Positions 15,803 to 23,666 of a stretch of DNA of 30,496 nucleotides are shown here, in pieces. The notes under the pieces are model-generated. The model saw only the letters and a list, made by a program, of their open reading frames with translations. It ran no database searches and was not told the DNA's origin. Position 1 is the stretch's first letter. Each line of letters opens with the position of its first letter. Source of the stretch: Synergistales bacterium (GTDB lineage Bacteria; Synergistota; Synergistia; Synergistales; Aminobacteriaceae); contig BNVG01000009.1 in NCBI GenBank assembly GCA_025997935.1, positions 1 through 30,496 on the forward strand, read 5' to 3'. The position numbers were made by a program, and so were the translations under genes.

Positions 15803-16431
15803 TGCAGCTCTCCCCTAAATTTTTTCGCGCAGCGCGTCGTGTTGAATATACCGCAGGTACAGGGTTTAGATGCTATCAACGAGGCCTCTTCAGGGCTCAG
15901 CTTGCCGGAGCGCACTTTCTCCATGACGTTTCGTATCAGCTCGCTCGACACAAGCGAGTGTCCGCACATAGTTGTCATTTCCAGCACGTCGTCCTCCGGC
16001 AGACATTTCACCTTCCCGAAAATCCCCAGCGATAACGTGGCCGTGTGCGGTTTCAATCCGCACTCGCGCGCTATTTTCACCACTTCGTCGATAAGGCCGC
16101 TCACCACAATCGATATTCCCGTGTCCGCCTCTTTGGCCTTTTTCAGGACGCCTTTGACGGATTCACCGCTGTCGAACGTAGCGATTATCCCGTAAGACTC
16201 GTCGAGGGTTTTGGCGTATTCCTCCGCCTTCAGGCCGTTTGAAAAACTTCTCCCCCCGTGGCTGGAGCCGAAGTTCACGGCCCTTTCAGACATGTAAATA
16301 TCTAAGATTTTGCGCAGCTTGTCACCTACCCCCTTCCCTCTATTCACGCCCTTGGCCGCTCGCGCGTAAATACAAAAATCCCCCTTCAGGCTCTCCGGTT
16401 TTTTTCCGAAACGATGCAGAGAATGGCTCAT
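15799..16431 (-). CDS. Unrecognised cytoplasmic Cys-rich protein of the carboxylate operon
   Basis: A 210-aa soluble protein that I cannot assign to a named family. It starts MSHSLHRFGKKPESLKGDF and has a mixed alpha/beta look with a VVSGLIDEV segment and two candidate metal or cluster motifs: TTMCGHSLVS around Cys156, and KPCTCGIFNTTRC with Cys191, Cys193 and Cys201. Other cysteines are at 20, 124 and 143. A Cys156/191/193/201 set could hold an iron-sulfur cluster or zinc; this is inference. It sits between a ferredoxin-type protein (36 bases upstream) and the flavoprotein, whose start it overlaps by four bases, so it probably takes part in the same redox step. It has no signal peptide or membrane helix. 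Confidence 0.8.
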   Translation of the reverse strand: MSHSLHRFGKKPESLKGDFCIYARAAKGVNRGKGVGDKLRKILDIYMSERAVNFGSSHGGRSFSNGLKAEEYAKTLDESYGIIATFDSGESVKGVLKKAKEADTGISIVVSGLIDEVVKIARECGLKPHTATLSLGIFGKVKCLPEDDVLEMTTMCGHSLVSSELIRNVMEKVRSGKLSPEEASLIASKPCTCGIFNTTRCAKKFRGELQ

Positions 16432-16466
16432 AATGAAAACCTCCTGAAATTAAGTTCAAACTACCA

Positions 16467-17189
16467 TTAGCGTTCGATTACAGGGCGGCCGAGGCCGACG
16501 TTTATTTTCGCGTTAGGGCGGACGATCAACCCTATGTTCTTGAGTTTATCAATGACCGGTATGCTGGAGTCGTCAGCGAACCTCGTGACCAAGCCGACCG
16601 ATACGACGGTGTCCAAGTCGTCCAGAAGCGGCAGAAGTTTTTTCAGCGCCTCCTCAAGTTCGTTCTCCTCGAATCGAAATTCCAGTATTCCCGACAGAAT
16701 TTTTTCGTTCACGTACTCCGGCTTGAAGCTCCCCGACATATCCTCCGCGAGAAGACCGTAAAGCGGATTGTCCTCCATAATGTCGAAGTTCATGCTCCGT
16801 ACGACCTTCGTCACCTTCTCGATCTCGGAAAGCCTCGTGCCGGTTCCCGGGCGGCCGAACTCCAGCAACAATCCGTACTCGCCCCTGCCGAACTTCCCCG
16901 TGACGTCGTTCGTCTTGGCTTCCTCGGTACCGCGTCCCCATGATTTGAAGTTTGGATGCTGAACACCCGGATCGCTGAACTGCATTCTGATAGCCCTCGG
17001 GTATTCAAAGGATTCCTTGGGCATGAAAAGCGCCCCAGTCGGGCATACATCAGCGCGGAAGCAGACGCCGCACTCTACACACTCGTCCTCGTCAATGCTG
17101 ACGGCTTTCTCCTCGGCCTTGATGCAAAGCACCGGGCAATAGGGAACACAAGCCTTACAGCCCACGCATTTGTCACTGTCGATTCTCAC
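16467..17189 (-). CDS. Two-[4Fe-4S] ferredoxin domain joined to an uncharacterised C-terminal domain
   Basis: A 240-aa protein. Residues 1-57 are a bacterial ferredoxin module with Cys8/11/14/18 (CVGCKACVPYCP) and Cys37/40/43/49 (CVECGVCFRADVCP), enough for two 4Fe-4S clusters; the second motif has a longer last spacing. The remaining 180 residues are not recognised. They open with a SDPGVQHPNFKSWGRGTEE segment and TNDVTGKF, contain LLEFGRPGTGTR, and end LGRPVIER, with a long acidic helix region at about 190-220. The ferredoxin part suggests electron transfer to or from the flavoprotein two genes downstream; the tail may be a docking or catalytic domain. Its start overlaps the GntR gene stop by four bases (ATGA), so it is coupled to the regulator. 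Confidence 0.85.
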   Translation of the reverse strand: MRIDSDKCVGCKACVPYCPVLCIKAEEKAVSIDEDECVECGVCFRADVCPTGALFMPKESFEYPRAIRMQFSDPGVQHPNFKSWGRGTEEAKTNDVTGKFGRGEYGLLLEFGRPGTGTRLSEIEKVTKVVRSMNFDIMEDNPLYGLLAEDMSGSFKPEYVNEKILSGILEFRFEENELEEALKKLLPLLDDLDTVVSVGLVTRFADDSSIPVIDKLKNIGLIVRPNAKINVGLGRPVIER

Positions 17190-17863
17190 CGGGCATCCTC
17201 CTTTACTTGCTCGAAAATTTTCATGATCAGCGGTATATTGCTCAAAATGGATTCCTTGCTAATTTTCTCCGCTAAGGCCGCGTCTCCGCTTTCTATCGAA
17301 TTGATCAGTTCTTCGTGTTTTTTGATCGATTGCTCGGGGCGCCCCTCCACGGAGCGAATCATCGTTCTGTATCGCGCCGTCTGCATGTTGAAACGCCTCA
17401 ACATTTCGATGAGCAAATCGTTACCACATGCAAAGATGAGCGCTTCATGAAACGCCGAGTTATAGCTTGAATAAGCGTTGAGGTCTCTTCTATCAACAGC
17501 TTGCCTCATTTTTTCCTGAATGGTTCTCAAATTAGCAGCCAGTTCCTTCCCACCGGCCTGAACCGCCAAGGATGTCGCCAAGCTTTCGAGCGACGCTCTG
17601 ATGCTGTAGATGTCGATAGCCTCCTTGCGCGTGAGCGTTGAAACAAACACGCCTCTTCGAGCTTTGTTGACGAGAAAGCCATTATTCTCAAGGATACGAA
17701 ACGCCTCCCTCAACGGAGACCTGCTGACATCGAGCAAATCGCACATAGCGAGTTCCGTAAGTCGCTCTCCGGGCTTCAAGTCTCCATTCATAATGCGTTC
17801 TTCTATGTTTTCCACTATCGTACGCACCAAGCTCTTGTGCAATAGGCCGGGCTTTTGAACCAT
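17186..17863 (-). CDS. GntR-family (FadR/FCD type) transcriptional regulator, first gene of the carboxylate operon
   Basis: From the ATG at 17863 the protein is 225 aa. A winged helix spans about residues 8-75, including LKPGERLTELAMCDLLDVSRSPLREA and the wing RRGVFVSTL. An all-helical FCD ligand-binding domain follows. FCD regulators sense small organic acids and usually release DNA on binding them. Of the metal-binding residues, the FH and KH histidines are present (SAFHEAL, IKKHEEL). The usual Asp reads Asn (YNSAFH) and the last His is not evident. The frame extends to a TTG at 17923, but that codon lies inside the operator palindrome and just after the promoter, so the ATG is preferred, with AGAGAG 12 bases upstream as a weak ribosome-binding site. 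It overlaps the next gene by four bases and probably represses the whole operon, itself included. Confidence 0.93.
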   Translation of the reverse strand: MVQKPGLLHKSLVRTIVENIEERIMNGDLKPGERLTELAMCDLLDVSRSPLREAFRILENNGFLVNKARRGVFVSTLTRKEAIDIYSIRASLESLATSLAVQAGGKELAANLRTIQEKMRQAVDRRDLNAYSSYNSAFHEALIFACGNDLLIEMLRRFNMQTARYRTMIRSVEGRPEQSIKKHEELINSIESGDAALAEKISKESILSNIPLIMKIFEQVKEDAR

Positions 17864-17908
17864 CTTTAAGATAATCACTCTCTTCGTAGTTTTTAACTTG
17901 TTTTTTTG

Positions 17909-17928
17909 TATGATTGTATACAATCATA
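17909..17928. promoter_or_regulatory. Perfect 20-bp palindromic operator for the GntR/FCD regulator
   Basis: TATGATTGTATACAATCATA is identical to its reverse complement over 20 bp. The core TTGTATACAA agrees with FadR/FCD-type GntR operators, which centre on GTxxAC-like palindromes. It covers about +2 to +21 of the predicted transcript, so a bound dimer would block the polymerase. Confidence 0.8.
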
Positions 17929-17936
17929 TTTCGATT

Positions 17937-17964
17937 ATTATATTTGATTTCCGGAACTTGTCAA
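17937..17964 (-). promoter_or_regulatory. Consensus sigma-70 promoter for the gntR-led carboxylate operon
   Basis: On the minus strand, -35 TTGACA (17959-17964) and -10 TATAAT (17937-17942) are both perfect and are 16 bases apart. Transcription should begin near 17930, leaving a leader of about 67 bases before the regulator ATG. The operator palindrome follows at once. Confidence 0.85.
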
Positions 17965-17967
17965 CAT

Positions 17968-18009
17968 AAAAACCGAGCGCGGGGCTTTTCAGGGCCGCAC
18001 GCTCGGTTT
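17968..18009 (-). terminator. Rho-independent terminator after the M20 amidohydrolase gene
   Basis: Read on the minus strand, AAACCGAGCG (18009-18000) pairs with CGCTCGGTTT (17979-17970), with an inner GCGG/CCGC pairing, and runs into five T. It lies 29 bases past the amidohydrolase stop and just before the next promoter, insulating the peptide operon from the carboxylate operon. Confidence 0.85.
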
Positions 18010-18025
18010 GCTCGGGACAGATTAA

Positions 18026-18047
18026 ATCAGCACAAAATCAGCACAAA
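18026..18047. repeat. Exact 11-bp tandem duplication across the M20 stop codon
   Basis: ATCAGCACAAA occurs twice in a row (18026-18036 and 18037-18047). The minus-strand unit TTTGTGCTGAT contains the TGA stop of the amidohydrolase gene, and the second copy lies just past it. Confidence 0.9.
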
Positions 18048-19216
18048 TTCGGGGCCGCGTTTTCCTCGAACTCTTTGCGAGCCTTTGCGCGAAGCGCCTC
18101 GTCCGTGGCGAGATCCCAACCCGTAAGAGCGAGAGCCTTCGCGGCCAGCAGGATGACCTCGTCGGCTCGCGGGCCCTTAGCGGCTTCGCGGAACTCGTTC
18201 GTGTGGCCCTGCACGTCCCGTGACGCTATAGCGATATAGTCGTGAATCGTCGGAACGACCATCGAGACGTTGCCAACGTCGGACGAGCCGACGCGCGCCT
18301 TGGGGTTCGGGTAGCCGACGGTCTCGCCCATTTCCTCGAGATGCGCCTTGAATCGCTCGCCCATCGTTATGTTTGGGTAACGCTCCGCGAAAATAGGGGA
18401 GATCTCGAACGTCAGTTCCGCGCCCGTCAGATGACCCGCCGATTGAGCCGCCTGCTTGATTTGTTTTACCATAGCGACAAGCTCGCGCTTCGTGGACGCG
18501 CGAACCGTGAACTTTCCCTCCGCGAAGTCGGGCACGATGTTTGACGCCGTCCCGCCCGCGGTGATGATGCCGTTGCAACGCCCTGTGTCCGGCCAGACCT
18601 GACGCAGGGTGTCGATGGCGTTAAAAAGGGCGATTAGGGACGTCAGGGCGTTCACGCCCTTTTCGGGGGACGCCGAGTGTACGGGACGCCCTTTATATTT
18701 CGCGCCCACGCCCTGAGCGGCCAAGGCGGAACGCCCGATTACGTTCTCGGTCGACGGGTGCATCATCAGAGCGAAATCGACGGACTCGAACGCTCCGTGT
18801 TCGACAAGGTACACCTTGCCGCCGTTCCCCTCCTCGCCGGGAGTGCCCATCACTATTATTTCGCAATCAATATTAGCGCCGTCCGCCGCGTCGGCGAGAG
18901 CTATACCCGCCCCAACGGCCGACGACGCGATGATGTTGTGCCCGCAGGCGTGACCGAAGCCCGCTAAGGCGTCGTACTCAGCCATGAAAGCGATGCGCGG
19001 CCCCTGCTTGCCGAACTGTCTTGCGGCGCGGTAGGCCGTCTCCAACCCGCAATAAGGCTTTTCGACCTTGAAGCCGTGCTTTTCCAAAAGCTCCGTCTGC
19101 CACTGCGCGGCCTTTTTTTCCTCGAACCCGAGCTCGGGGCTTGAGTGGATGTCGTGGCTTAGCTTCAAAAGCACCTCGCGCATCCCGTCAACGGCGCGTT
19201 TGATGTTATTTTTCAT
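18038..19216 (-). CDS. M20-family amidohydrolase/peptidase (PM20D2 / aminobenzoyl-glutamate hydrolase-like)
   Basis: A 392-aa cytoplasmic metal-dependent amidohydrolase. Metal and catalytic motifs are AEYDAL at 79-84, GHACGHN at 88-94 (Cys91, His93), GTPGEEG with catalytic Glu128/Glu129 at 124-130, and MHP at 152-154 (His153). GRPVHSASPEKGVNA at about 176-190 is the lid/dimerisation region that reads GxxaHaa in M20D enzymes. Members cleave N-acyl amino acids, dipeptides with unusual side chains, or aminobenzoyl-glutamate. It is the last gene of the peptide ABC operon, 20 bases after the binding-protein gene, so it likely trims an imported peptide or N-acyl amino acid. The ATG at 19216 has a weak AAGAAA-type ribosome-binding site created within a short tandem duplication. 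There is no signal peptide. Confidence 0.92.
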   Translation of the reverse strand: MKNNIKRAVDGMREVLLKLSHDIHSSPELGFEEKKAAQWQTELLEKHGFKVEKPYCGLETAYRAARQFGKQGPRIAFMAEYDALAGFGHACGHNIIASSAVGAGIALADAADGANIDCEIIVMGTPGEEGNGGKVYLVEHGAFESVDFALMMHPSTENVIGRSALAAQGVGAKYKGRPVHSASPEKGVNALTSLIALFNAIDTLRQVWPDTGRCNGIITAGGTASNIVPDFAEGKFTVRASTKRELVAMVKQIKQAAQSAGHLTGAELTFEISPIFAERYPNITMGERFKAHLEEMGETVGYPNPKARVGSSDVGNVSMVVPTIHDYIAIASRDVQGHTNEFREAAKGPRADEVILLAAKALALTGWDLATDEALRAKARKEFEENAAPNLC

Positions 19217-19217
19217 C

Positions 19218-19243
19218 TGTTTCTTACTCGTGTTTCTTACTCG
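19218..19243. repeat. Exact 13-bp tandem duplication across the dppA stop codon
   Basis: TGTTTCTTACTCG is repeated twice (19218-19230 and 19231-19243). On the minus strand the unit CGAGTAAGAAACA carries the final GAG TAA of the binding-protein gene. The second copy forms most of the 20-base gap before the M20 start codon, including its purine-rich ribosome-binding region. Confidence 0.9.
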
Positions 19244-20775
19244 ATGTCCATTTCTGCGGCGAGGATGTATTTGTCGGAGCGCGGGGTGAACTTCACGGTC
19301 TTCTTCTTGCCATACAGGTCACGCTCGAAATACAAAGGCGCGAGGCCCACGTCGTCCAAGATTATCTTCGCCGCCTCCGCCACGAGTTTCGCCCTCAGCG
19401 CCACGTCAGCCGTAGCGTCGGCCTCGTCCAGAAGGCGGTCGTACGCGGCGTTAGAGTAGTGGCAACGGTTCGACCCGCCCTTGGAACCTTTGCCGCGCGT
19501 GTAGAACAGGACGTTGCCCATCATTCCGGCGTCGACCTCCTCGGACCAGCCCGTCATGACGAGGCTCGACTTGTCGCCGGGTCGCACGTAGTCGAAGAAC
19601 ACGCTCTTTGGGTGCAGGTTGAGATCTATCTCAATACCCACTTTCGAGAGCTGGCTGGCGATAGCCTGAGCCACCTGGGCGTCGTTCATGTAGCGTCCGT
19701 TGGGCGCGTCTAACTTTACCTTGAAGCCGTTCTCGTAACCGGCGTCCTTCAGCAGGGCTTTCGCCTTGTCGGGGTTGTACTCGGGAACAGGACGACCCGG
19801 GAGGTTTCCGCGCTTGCCCTCGATGACCATCTGCCCCGTGGGCGACGCGCTGCCGTTCAGGGCCACGCGCGTAATAAGCTCACGGTCAATAGCCAGCGAG
19901 ATAGCCTGACGAACGCGAAGGTCTGTCATCGGATTTTTGGGCAGGTCGATGGCCGGCGTCACCTCGCGGTTGCCGTCTATGTGAAGGAATATTAAAAACT
20001 CGCCGGGGCGCGAGGAAGTCTCTATGCCGTCGGTCTTGGATATGCGGTCGAAGTCGCGCACGGGCACGTCCGCGACGATGTCAACCTCGCCCGTCAGAAG
20101 CGCGGCCGTGCGCGTGGCGGCGTTCGTGATGGGACGGAAAGTTACGTCGGTTATAACGGGCTTGGGCCCCCAGTAGTGTTCGTTCGGGGTTATCGTGATA
20201 TGGTCCTCGCGAATCCACTCCACCAATTTGTACGGGCCCGTCCCCATAGGAACCTGCTCCGCCTGCGGGTCGCCGACGCGGGTGACGTAGGTCTTGCTCA
20301 GTATCTTGTTGCGGCCTAAGTTGTCGAGCAATATGGCGTCCGGGGCGTTTGTGATTATACGCGCCGTATTGTCGTCCACAACCACAACGTCTTTGATCGT
20401 GGAAACGAGGTTCTTGTTGATCTTGTCGCGCGTGCGCAGAATGGAAAACCTGACGTCCTCAGCCGTGAAGGGCGAACCGTCGCTGAACTTCACGCCCTTA
20501 CGCAGATGAAAAGTCCAAGTTACCTGGTCGGGCGCAACCTCCCACGACTCGGCCAGCGCCGGCGTCAGAGAACCGTCCGCCGCGTAATTGACAAGGCTGT
20601 CGTAAAAATGGCGCGCCATAGTGTTGGTGACGGTCTCCTCCTGCATCTGAGGGTCCATCGTCAGCGCGTCGGACGCCAGACCGACGACTAACTTCTTCCC
20701 GTCCGCGCCAGCGACACCCGCGAGCGCGACCAAAAACAACGCAAAACAGCACAAAATCATAAATCCTTTTTTCAA
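19237..20775 (-). CDS. dppA: Peptide ABC transporter substrate-binding protein (DppA/OppA family)
   Basis: A 512-aa exported binding protein of solute-binding family 5. It begins MKKGFMILCCFALFLVALAG and cleaves probably after GVAGA; the cysteines lie too early for a lipobox. The mature N-terminus LVVGLASDALTMDPQ, the LAESWEVAPDQVTWTFHLRKGVKFSDGSPFTAEDV segment and VRQAISLAIDRELI are family hallmarks. It starts with TTG at 20775, supported by GGAGG eight bases upstream. It lies 26 bases after dppF, an unusual position at the end of the transporter genes. It should capture peptides or related compounds (nickel and opine binders share the fold) for DppBCDF. The M20 amidohydrolase that follows supports a peptide or N-acyl amino-acid ligand. 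Confidence 0.94.
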   Translation of the reverse strand: MKKGFMILCCFALFLVALAGVAGADGKKLVVGLASDALTMDPQMQEETVTNTMARHFYDSLVNYAADGSLTPALAESWEVAPDQVTWTFHLRKGVKFSDGSPFTAEDVRFSILRTRDKINKNLVSTIKDVVVVDDNTARIITNAPDAILLDNLGRNKILSKTYVTRVGDPQAEQVPMGTGPYKLVEWIREDHITITPNEHYWGPKPVITDVTFRPITNAATRTAALLTGEVDIVADVPVRDFDRISKTDGIETSSRPGEFLIFLHIDGNREVTPAIDLPKNPMTDLRVRQAISLAIDRELITRVALNGSASPTGQMVIEGKRGNLPGRPVPEYNPDKAKALLKDAGYENGFKVKLDAPNGRYMNDAQVAQAIASQLSKVGIEIDLNLHPKSVFFDYVRPGDKSSLVMTGWSEEVDAGMMGNVLFYTRGKGSKGGSNRCHYSNAAYDRLLDEADATADVALRAKLVAEAAKIILDDVGLAPLYFERDLYGKKKTVKFTPRSDKYILAAEMDIE

Positions 20776-20801
20776 CTTTCCTTCCTCCTTCTAAACGATT
20801 T

Positions 20802-21776
20802 TTATACGAGATGGCAGGCGACGCGTCGCCCGCCGGACTCCCTGATTTGCGGCCTCTCCTCCAGACAGCGCGAGGCGCGGCGCGGACAGCGCGAGGCAAA
20901 CGCGCAGCCCTCCGGCAGGTTCATGGGGCTCGGCACGTCCCCGGACAGCGGAACGTGAACGAACCGCTTATCCAAAGACGGCGCGGCGGCCAGCAGCGCC
21001 TCCGTGTAAGGGTGCAGAGGATGATCGAAGATCTCGTCGCGCTCCCCCTGCTCCACGATAAACCCCAGGTACATAATGGCCACCCTGTCCGAGATATGGC
21101 GAACCACCGACAGGTCGTGGGCTATGAAAAGGCAGGTCAGGCCCAAGCGTTCGCGCAAGCTCATCATCAGGTTCAGAATTTGCGCCTGAACTGAGACGTC
21201 GAGGGCCGAGACGGGCTCGTCCGCGACTACGAGGCGCGGACTTGTCGCGAGAGCGCGGGCTATGCCAAGGCGCTGGCGCTGTCCGCCCGAGAACTGATGC
21301 GGGTAGCGGTCGGCCTGTTCTGAGTGAAGCCCTATTGTGTCCAAAAGCGCCAACATGCGCTCACGAGCCTCTTTGCGGTTCGCCACCAATCCGTGAAACA
21401 AAAGCGGCTCCATTATCATATCGCCGACGCGCTGCCTCGGGTCGAGCGAGGCGTAGGGGTTCTGGAAGATCATCTGTACGCGGGGACGGACGGGCAGCAG
21501 CTGTTTTTGGTCGAGGTCGGCGATGTCCCGCCCCTCGAAGACGATGCGCCCCCCTTTGGGCGTCAGCAGGCGGACGACCGTCCGGGCCGTCGTGGACTTG
21601 CCGCAGCCGGACTCCCCGACAAGGCTGAAGACCTCGCCCTCCCTGACGTCAAACGTGACGCCGTTCACGGCATGTACCCGCGCCCCGCGCGAGCGCGTCA
21701 GAAGACGCTCCAAAAAGGGTTTTGGCTGGTCAAAATACTGCACGAGGCCGTCGACCTCCAAGATATTGCCCGTCAC
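20802..21776 (-). CDS. dppF: Peptide ABC transporter ATPase DppF/OppF
   Basis: A 324-aa cytoplasmic ATPase. Walker A GESGCGKS at 54-61, FQNPYASLDPR at about 104-114, signature FSGGQ at 162-166, Walker B LVVADEP at 182-188 and the H-loop His220 are all intact. The C-terminal oligopeptide-transporter extension carries Cys291, Cys297, Cys304 and Cys321, the pattern that binds a 4Fe-4S cluster in some relatives. It begins within the last four bases of dppD (ATGA-type overlap), implying coupled translation and a DppD-DppF heterodimer. Confidence 0.95.
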   Translation of the reverse strand: MTGNILEVDGLVQYFDQPKPFLERLLTRSRGARVHAVNGVTFDVREGEVFSLVGESGCGKSTTARTVVRLLTPKGGRIVFEGRDIADLDQKQLLPVRPRVQMIFQNPYASLDPRQRVGDMIMEPLLFHGLVANRKEARERMLALLDTIGLHSEQADRYPHQFSGGQRQRLGIARALATSPRLVVADEPVSALDVSVQAQILNLMMSLRERLGLTCLFIAHDLSVVRHISDRVAIMYLGFIVEQGERDEIFDHPLHPYTEALLAAAPSLDKRFVHVPLSGDVPSPMNLPEGCAFASRCPRRASRCLEERPQIRESGGRRVACHLV

Positions 21777-22780
21777 GCTTTCGCCTCCTTAGCTCGCCAG
21801 CAGGCGACTTTGCGTTTACCGCCAAGAAGGCGCAGAGCGGGGCTTTCCGCGAAGCAGCGTTCCTCGGCGTCGCCGCAGCGCGGGGCGAAGGAACAGCCGC
21901 GCGGCAGATTTGTCAAGTTGGGAACCATGCCGGGAATTTGCGGCAGACGTCTCGACGACTCGCGCTGTGGGGCCGAGCGCGGGATGGAGTTGATGAGGCC
22001 CAGCGTGTAGGGATGCAGAGGAGAACGTATAACATCGTCGGTCGGCCCCTCTTCGACAATACGACCGCAGTACATCACGGCGACGCGCTGCGTCATGCCC
22101 GCGACGACGGCGAGGTCGTGAGTTATAAGAATCAAAGCCGCGCCGTGGTTTTTGACGCCTTCTAATATAAGGTGCAGAATTTGGGCCTGAACCGTGACGT
22201 CAAGGGCCGTGGTCGGCTCGTCAGCTATGATGAGACGCGGGCGGGCGGCGAGGGCCGTCGCGATGACGACGCGCTGCAACATCCCCCCGGAAAACTGGTG
22301 CGGCCAGGCTAAAAGCCGAGACTCGGCGTTGGGGATTCCGACCTCATGAAGCAGGGATATAACCCTCTCACGCCTCTCGCTCCCGCCAAGCGGCGTGTGC
22401 AGGCGCAGCATCTCGTCGATTTGCCGCCCTACAGTGTGCAAAGGGTTCAGCGCCGTCATCGGGTCCTGAAAAATCATGGCGATCTCGCGTCCCCTGACGC
22501 GGCGCATCTCCGCCTCGGTCTTTTTCAGAAGGTCCTCTCCGCGATAGAGAATCTCCCCCTCCGCGATACGGCCCGGCGGGTCGATAAGGCGCAAAATGGA
22601 GAAGCCCGTCACCGATTTGCCGCCGCCGGACTCGCCCACAAGCCCGAGAATCTCCTGCTCGCATAGCGTGAGGTCGACGCCGTCTACGGCGTTGAACGTG
22701 TTGAACTTAGACTCGGCGCCGGACGCGAAGAGCGTGAAGGACGTTGTCAGGCGTTTTATATCCAAAAGGACGTTATTCAT
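21773..22780 (-). CDS. dppD: Peptide ABC transporter ATPase DppD/OppD
   Basis: A 335-aa ATPase partner of DppF. Walker A GESGGGKS at 49-56, [10 protein letters not shown] at 104-113, signature FSGGM at 163-167, Walker B LIIADEP at 183-189 and H-loop His211 are present. A small insertion of about ten residues ([10 protein letters not shown]) follows the first strand. The C-terminal [14 protein letters not shown] region is the family's cysteine-bearing tail. It starts 10 bases after the dppC stop and overlaps dppF by four bases. Confidence 0.95.
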   Translation of the reverse strand: MNNVLLDIKRLTTSFTLFASGAESKFNTFNAVDGVDLTLCEQEILGLVGESGGGKSVTGFSILRLIDPPGRIAEGEILYRGEDLLKKTEAEMRRVRGREIAMIFQDPMTALNPLHTVGRQIDEMLRLHTPLGGSERRERVISLLHEVGIPNAESRLLAWPHQFSGGMLQRVVIATALAARPRLIIADEPTTALDVTVQAQILHLILEGVKNHGAALILITHDLAVVAGMTQRVAVMYCGRIVEEGPTDDVIRSPLHPYTLGLINSIPRSAPQRESSRRLPQIPGMVPNLTNLPRGCSFAPRCGDAEERCFAESPALRLLGGKRKVACWRAKEAKA

Positions 22781-22790
22781 AACCTGCGCG

Positions 22791-23663
22791 TCACTTTAAT
22801 TTGGGGTTGAGCTCGTCCCTCAGAAAGTCGCCGAGAAGGTTGACCCCGAAGACGAGCAGCATTATGAAGAGACCAGGAAACACCGACACCCACCAAAGCC
22901 CGCTGAACAGCACGTCGTACCCGTTTTTGACGAGCAGGCCCAGCGAGGGCTGAGTGACGGGAACCCCCACGCCGAGGTAGCTCATGGTAGCCTCCGTCAG
23001 TATAACCGTGCCGACGTGCATAGTGGCTATGACAATAAGGGGCGTCGTGACGTTAGGCAGCACGTGGCGCAGAACTATCCAAAACGACGGCAGGCCGATG
23101 AGGCGCGCGGCGTCCACGTATTCCCTGTTGCGCTCGGCCAACGTCGCGCCGCGCACCGTTCGGGCGTAAGTGACCCAGCCCACGAGCGTCAGGGCTATCA
23201 GGAGCTTCCAGAAGCCGCGTCCGAAGGCGGTCATAATAAAAAGCGCCACCATCATCGCGGGAAACGAAAGCTGAACGTCGACGACCCGCATCAAAAACGC
23301 GTCCGTCTTTCCGCCGCAATATCCGGCTCCCAATCCCACAAGAGTGCCGATAAGGCAGGAGCACAGCATAGTCCCCAAACCCATTGCCAGCGAGATACGG
23401 CTGCCGTAGACTATGCCGCTCAGCATATCGCGGCCCTGTTCATCGGTGCCGAGGGGAAACTTCGCCTCCCCGCCGCTGAGCCACATGGGCGGTTTGTAAG
23501 CGTCCTCGAGGTCGAGACTCCTGAGGTCGTAGGGGTTCTGCGGAGTGAAGCGCGGCCCGACGAGCGCCAGCGCCAAAAACGCCGCGATTATAACGAAGCC
23601 GCTCAGGGCGGAATAGCTGCGCAGGAAATGATAGAACAGTTCGGACTTAAAAAAAGACGACAT
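22791..23663 (-). CDS. dppC: Peptide ABC transporter permease DppC
   Basis: A 290-aa inner-membrane permease with about six helices: an N-terminal anchor at about 16-34, then the MetI-type core. The FPLGTDEQGRDMLSGIVYGSRISL segment at about 69-92 is diagnostic of the DppC/OppC group. The ATPase-contact EAA loop reads YVDAARLIGLPSFWIVLRHVLPN near 181-203. It pairs with DppB. The gene begins three bases after dppB and ends 10 bases before dppD. Confidence 0.95.
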   Translation of the reverse strand: MSSFFKSELFYHFLRSYSALSGFVIIAAFLALALVGPRFTPQNPYDLRSLDLEDAYKPPMWLSGGEAKFPLGTDEQGRDMLSGIVYGSRISLAMGLGTMLCSCLIGTLVGLGAGYCGGKTDAFLMRVVDVQLSFPAMMVALFIMTAFGRGFWKLLIALTLVGWVTYARTVRGATLAERNREYVDAARLIGLPSFWIVLRHVLPNVTTPLIVIATMHVGTVILTEATMSYLGVGVPVTQPSLGLLVKNGYDVLFSGLWWVSVFPGLFIMLLVFGVNLLGDFLRDELNPKLK

Positions 23664-23666
23664 GGC

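Noticed and set aside
17863..17923. Upstream TTG start for the GntR gene
   Set aside because: The TTG lies inside the operator palindrome within a few bases of the predicted transcription start, leaving no room for a ribosome-binding site; the ATG at 17863 fits better.
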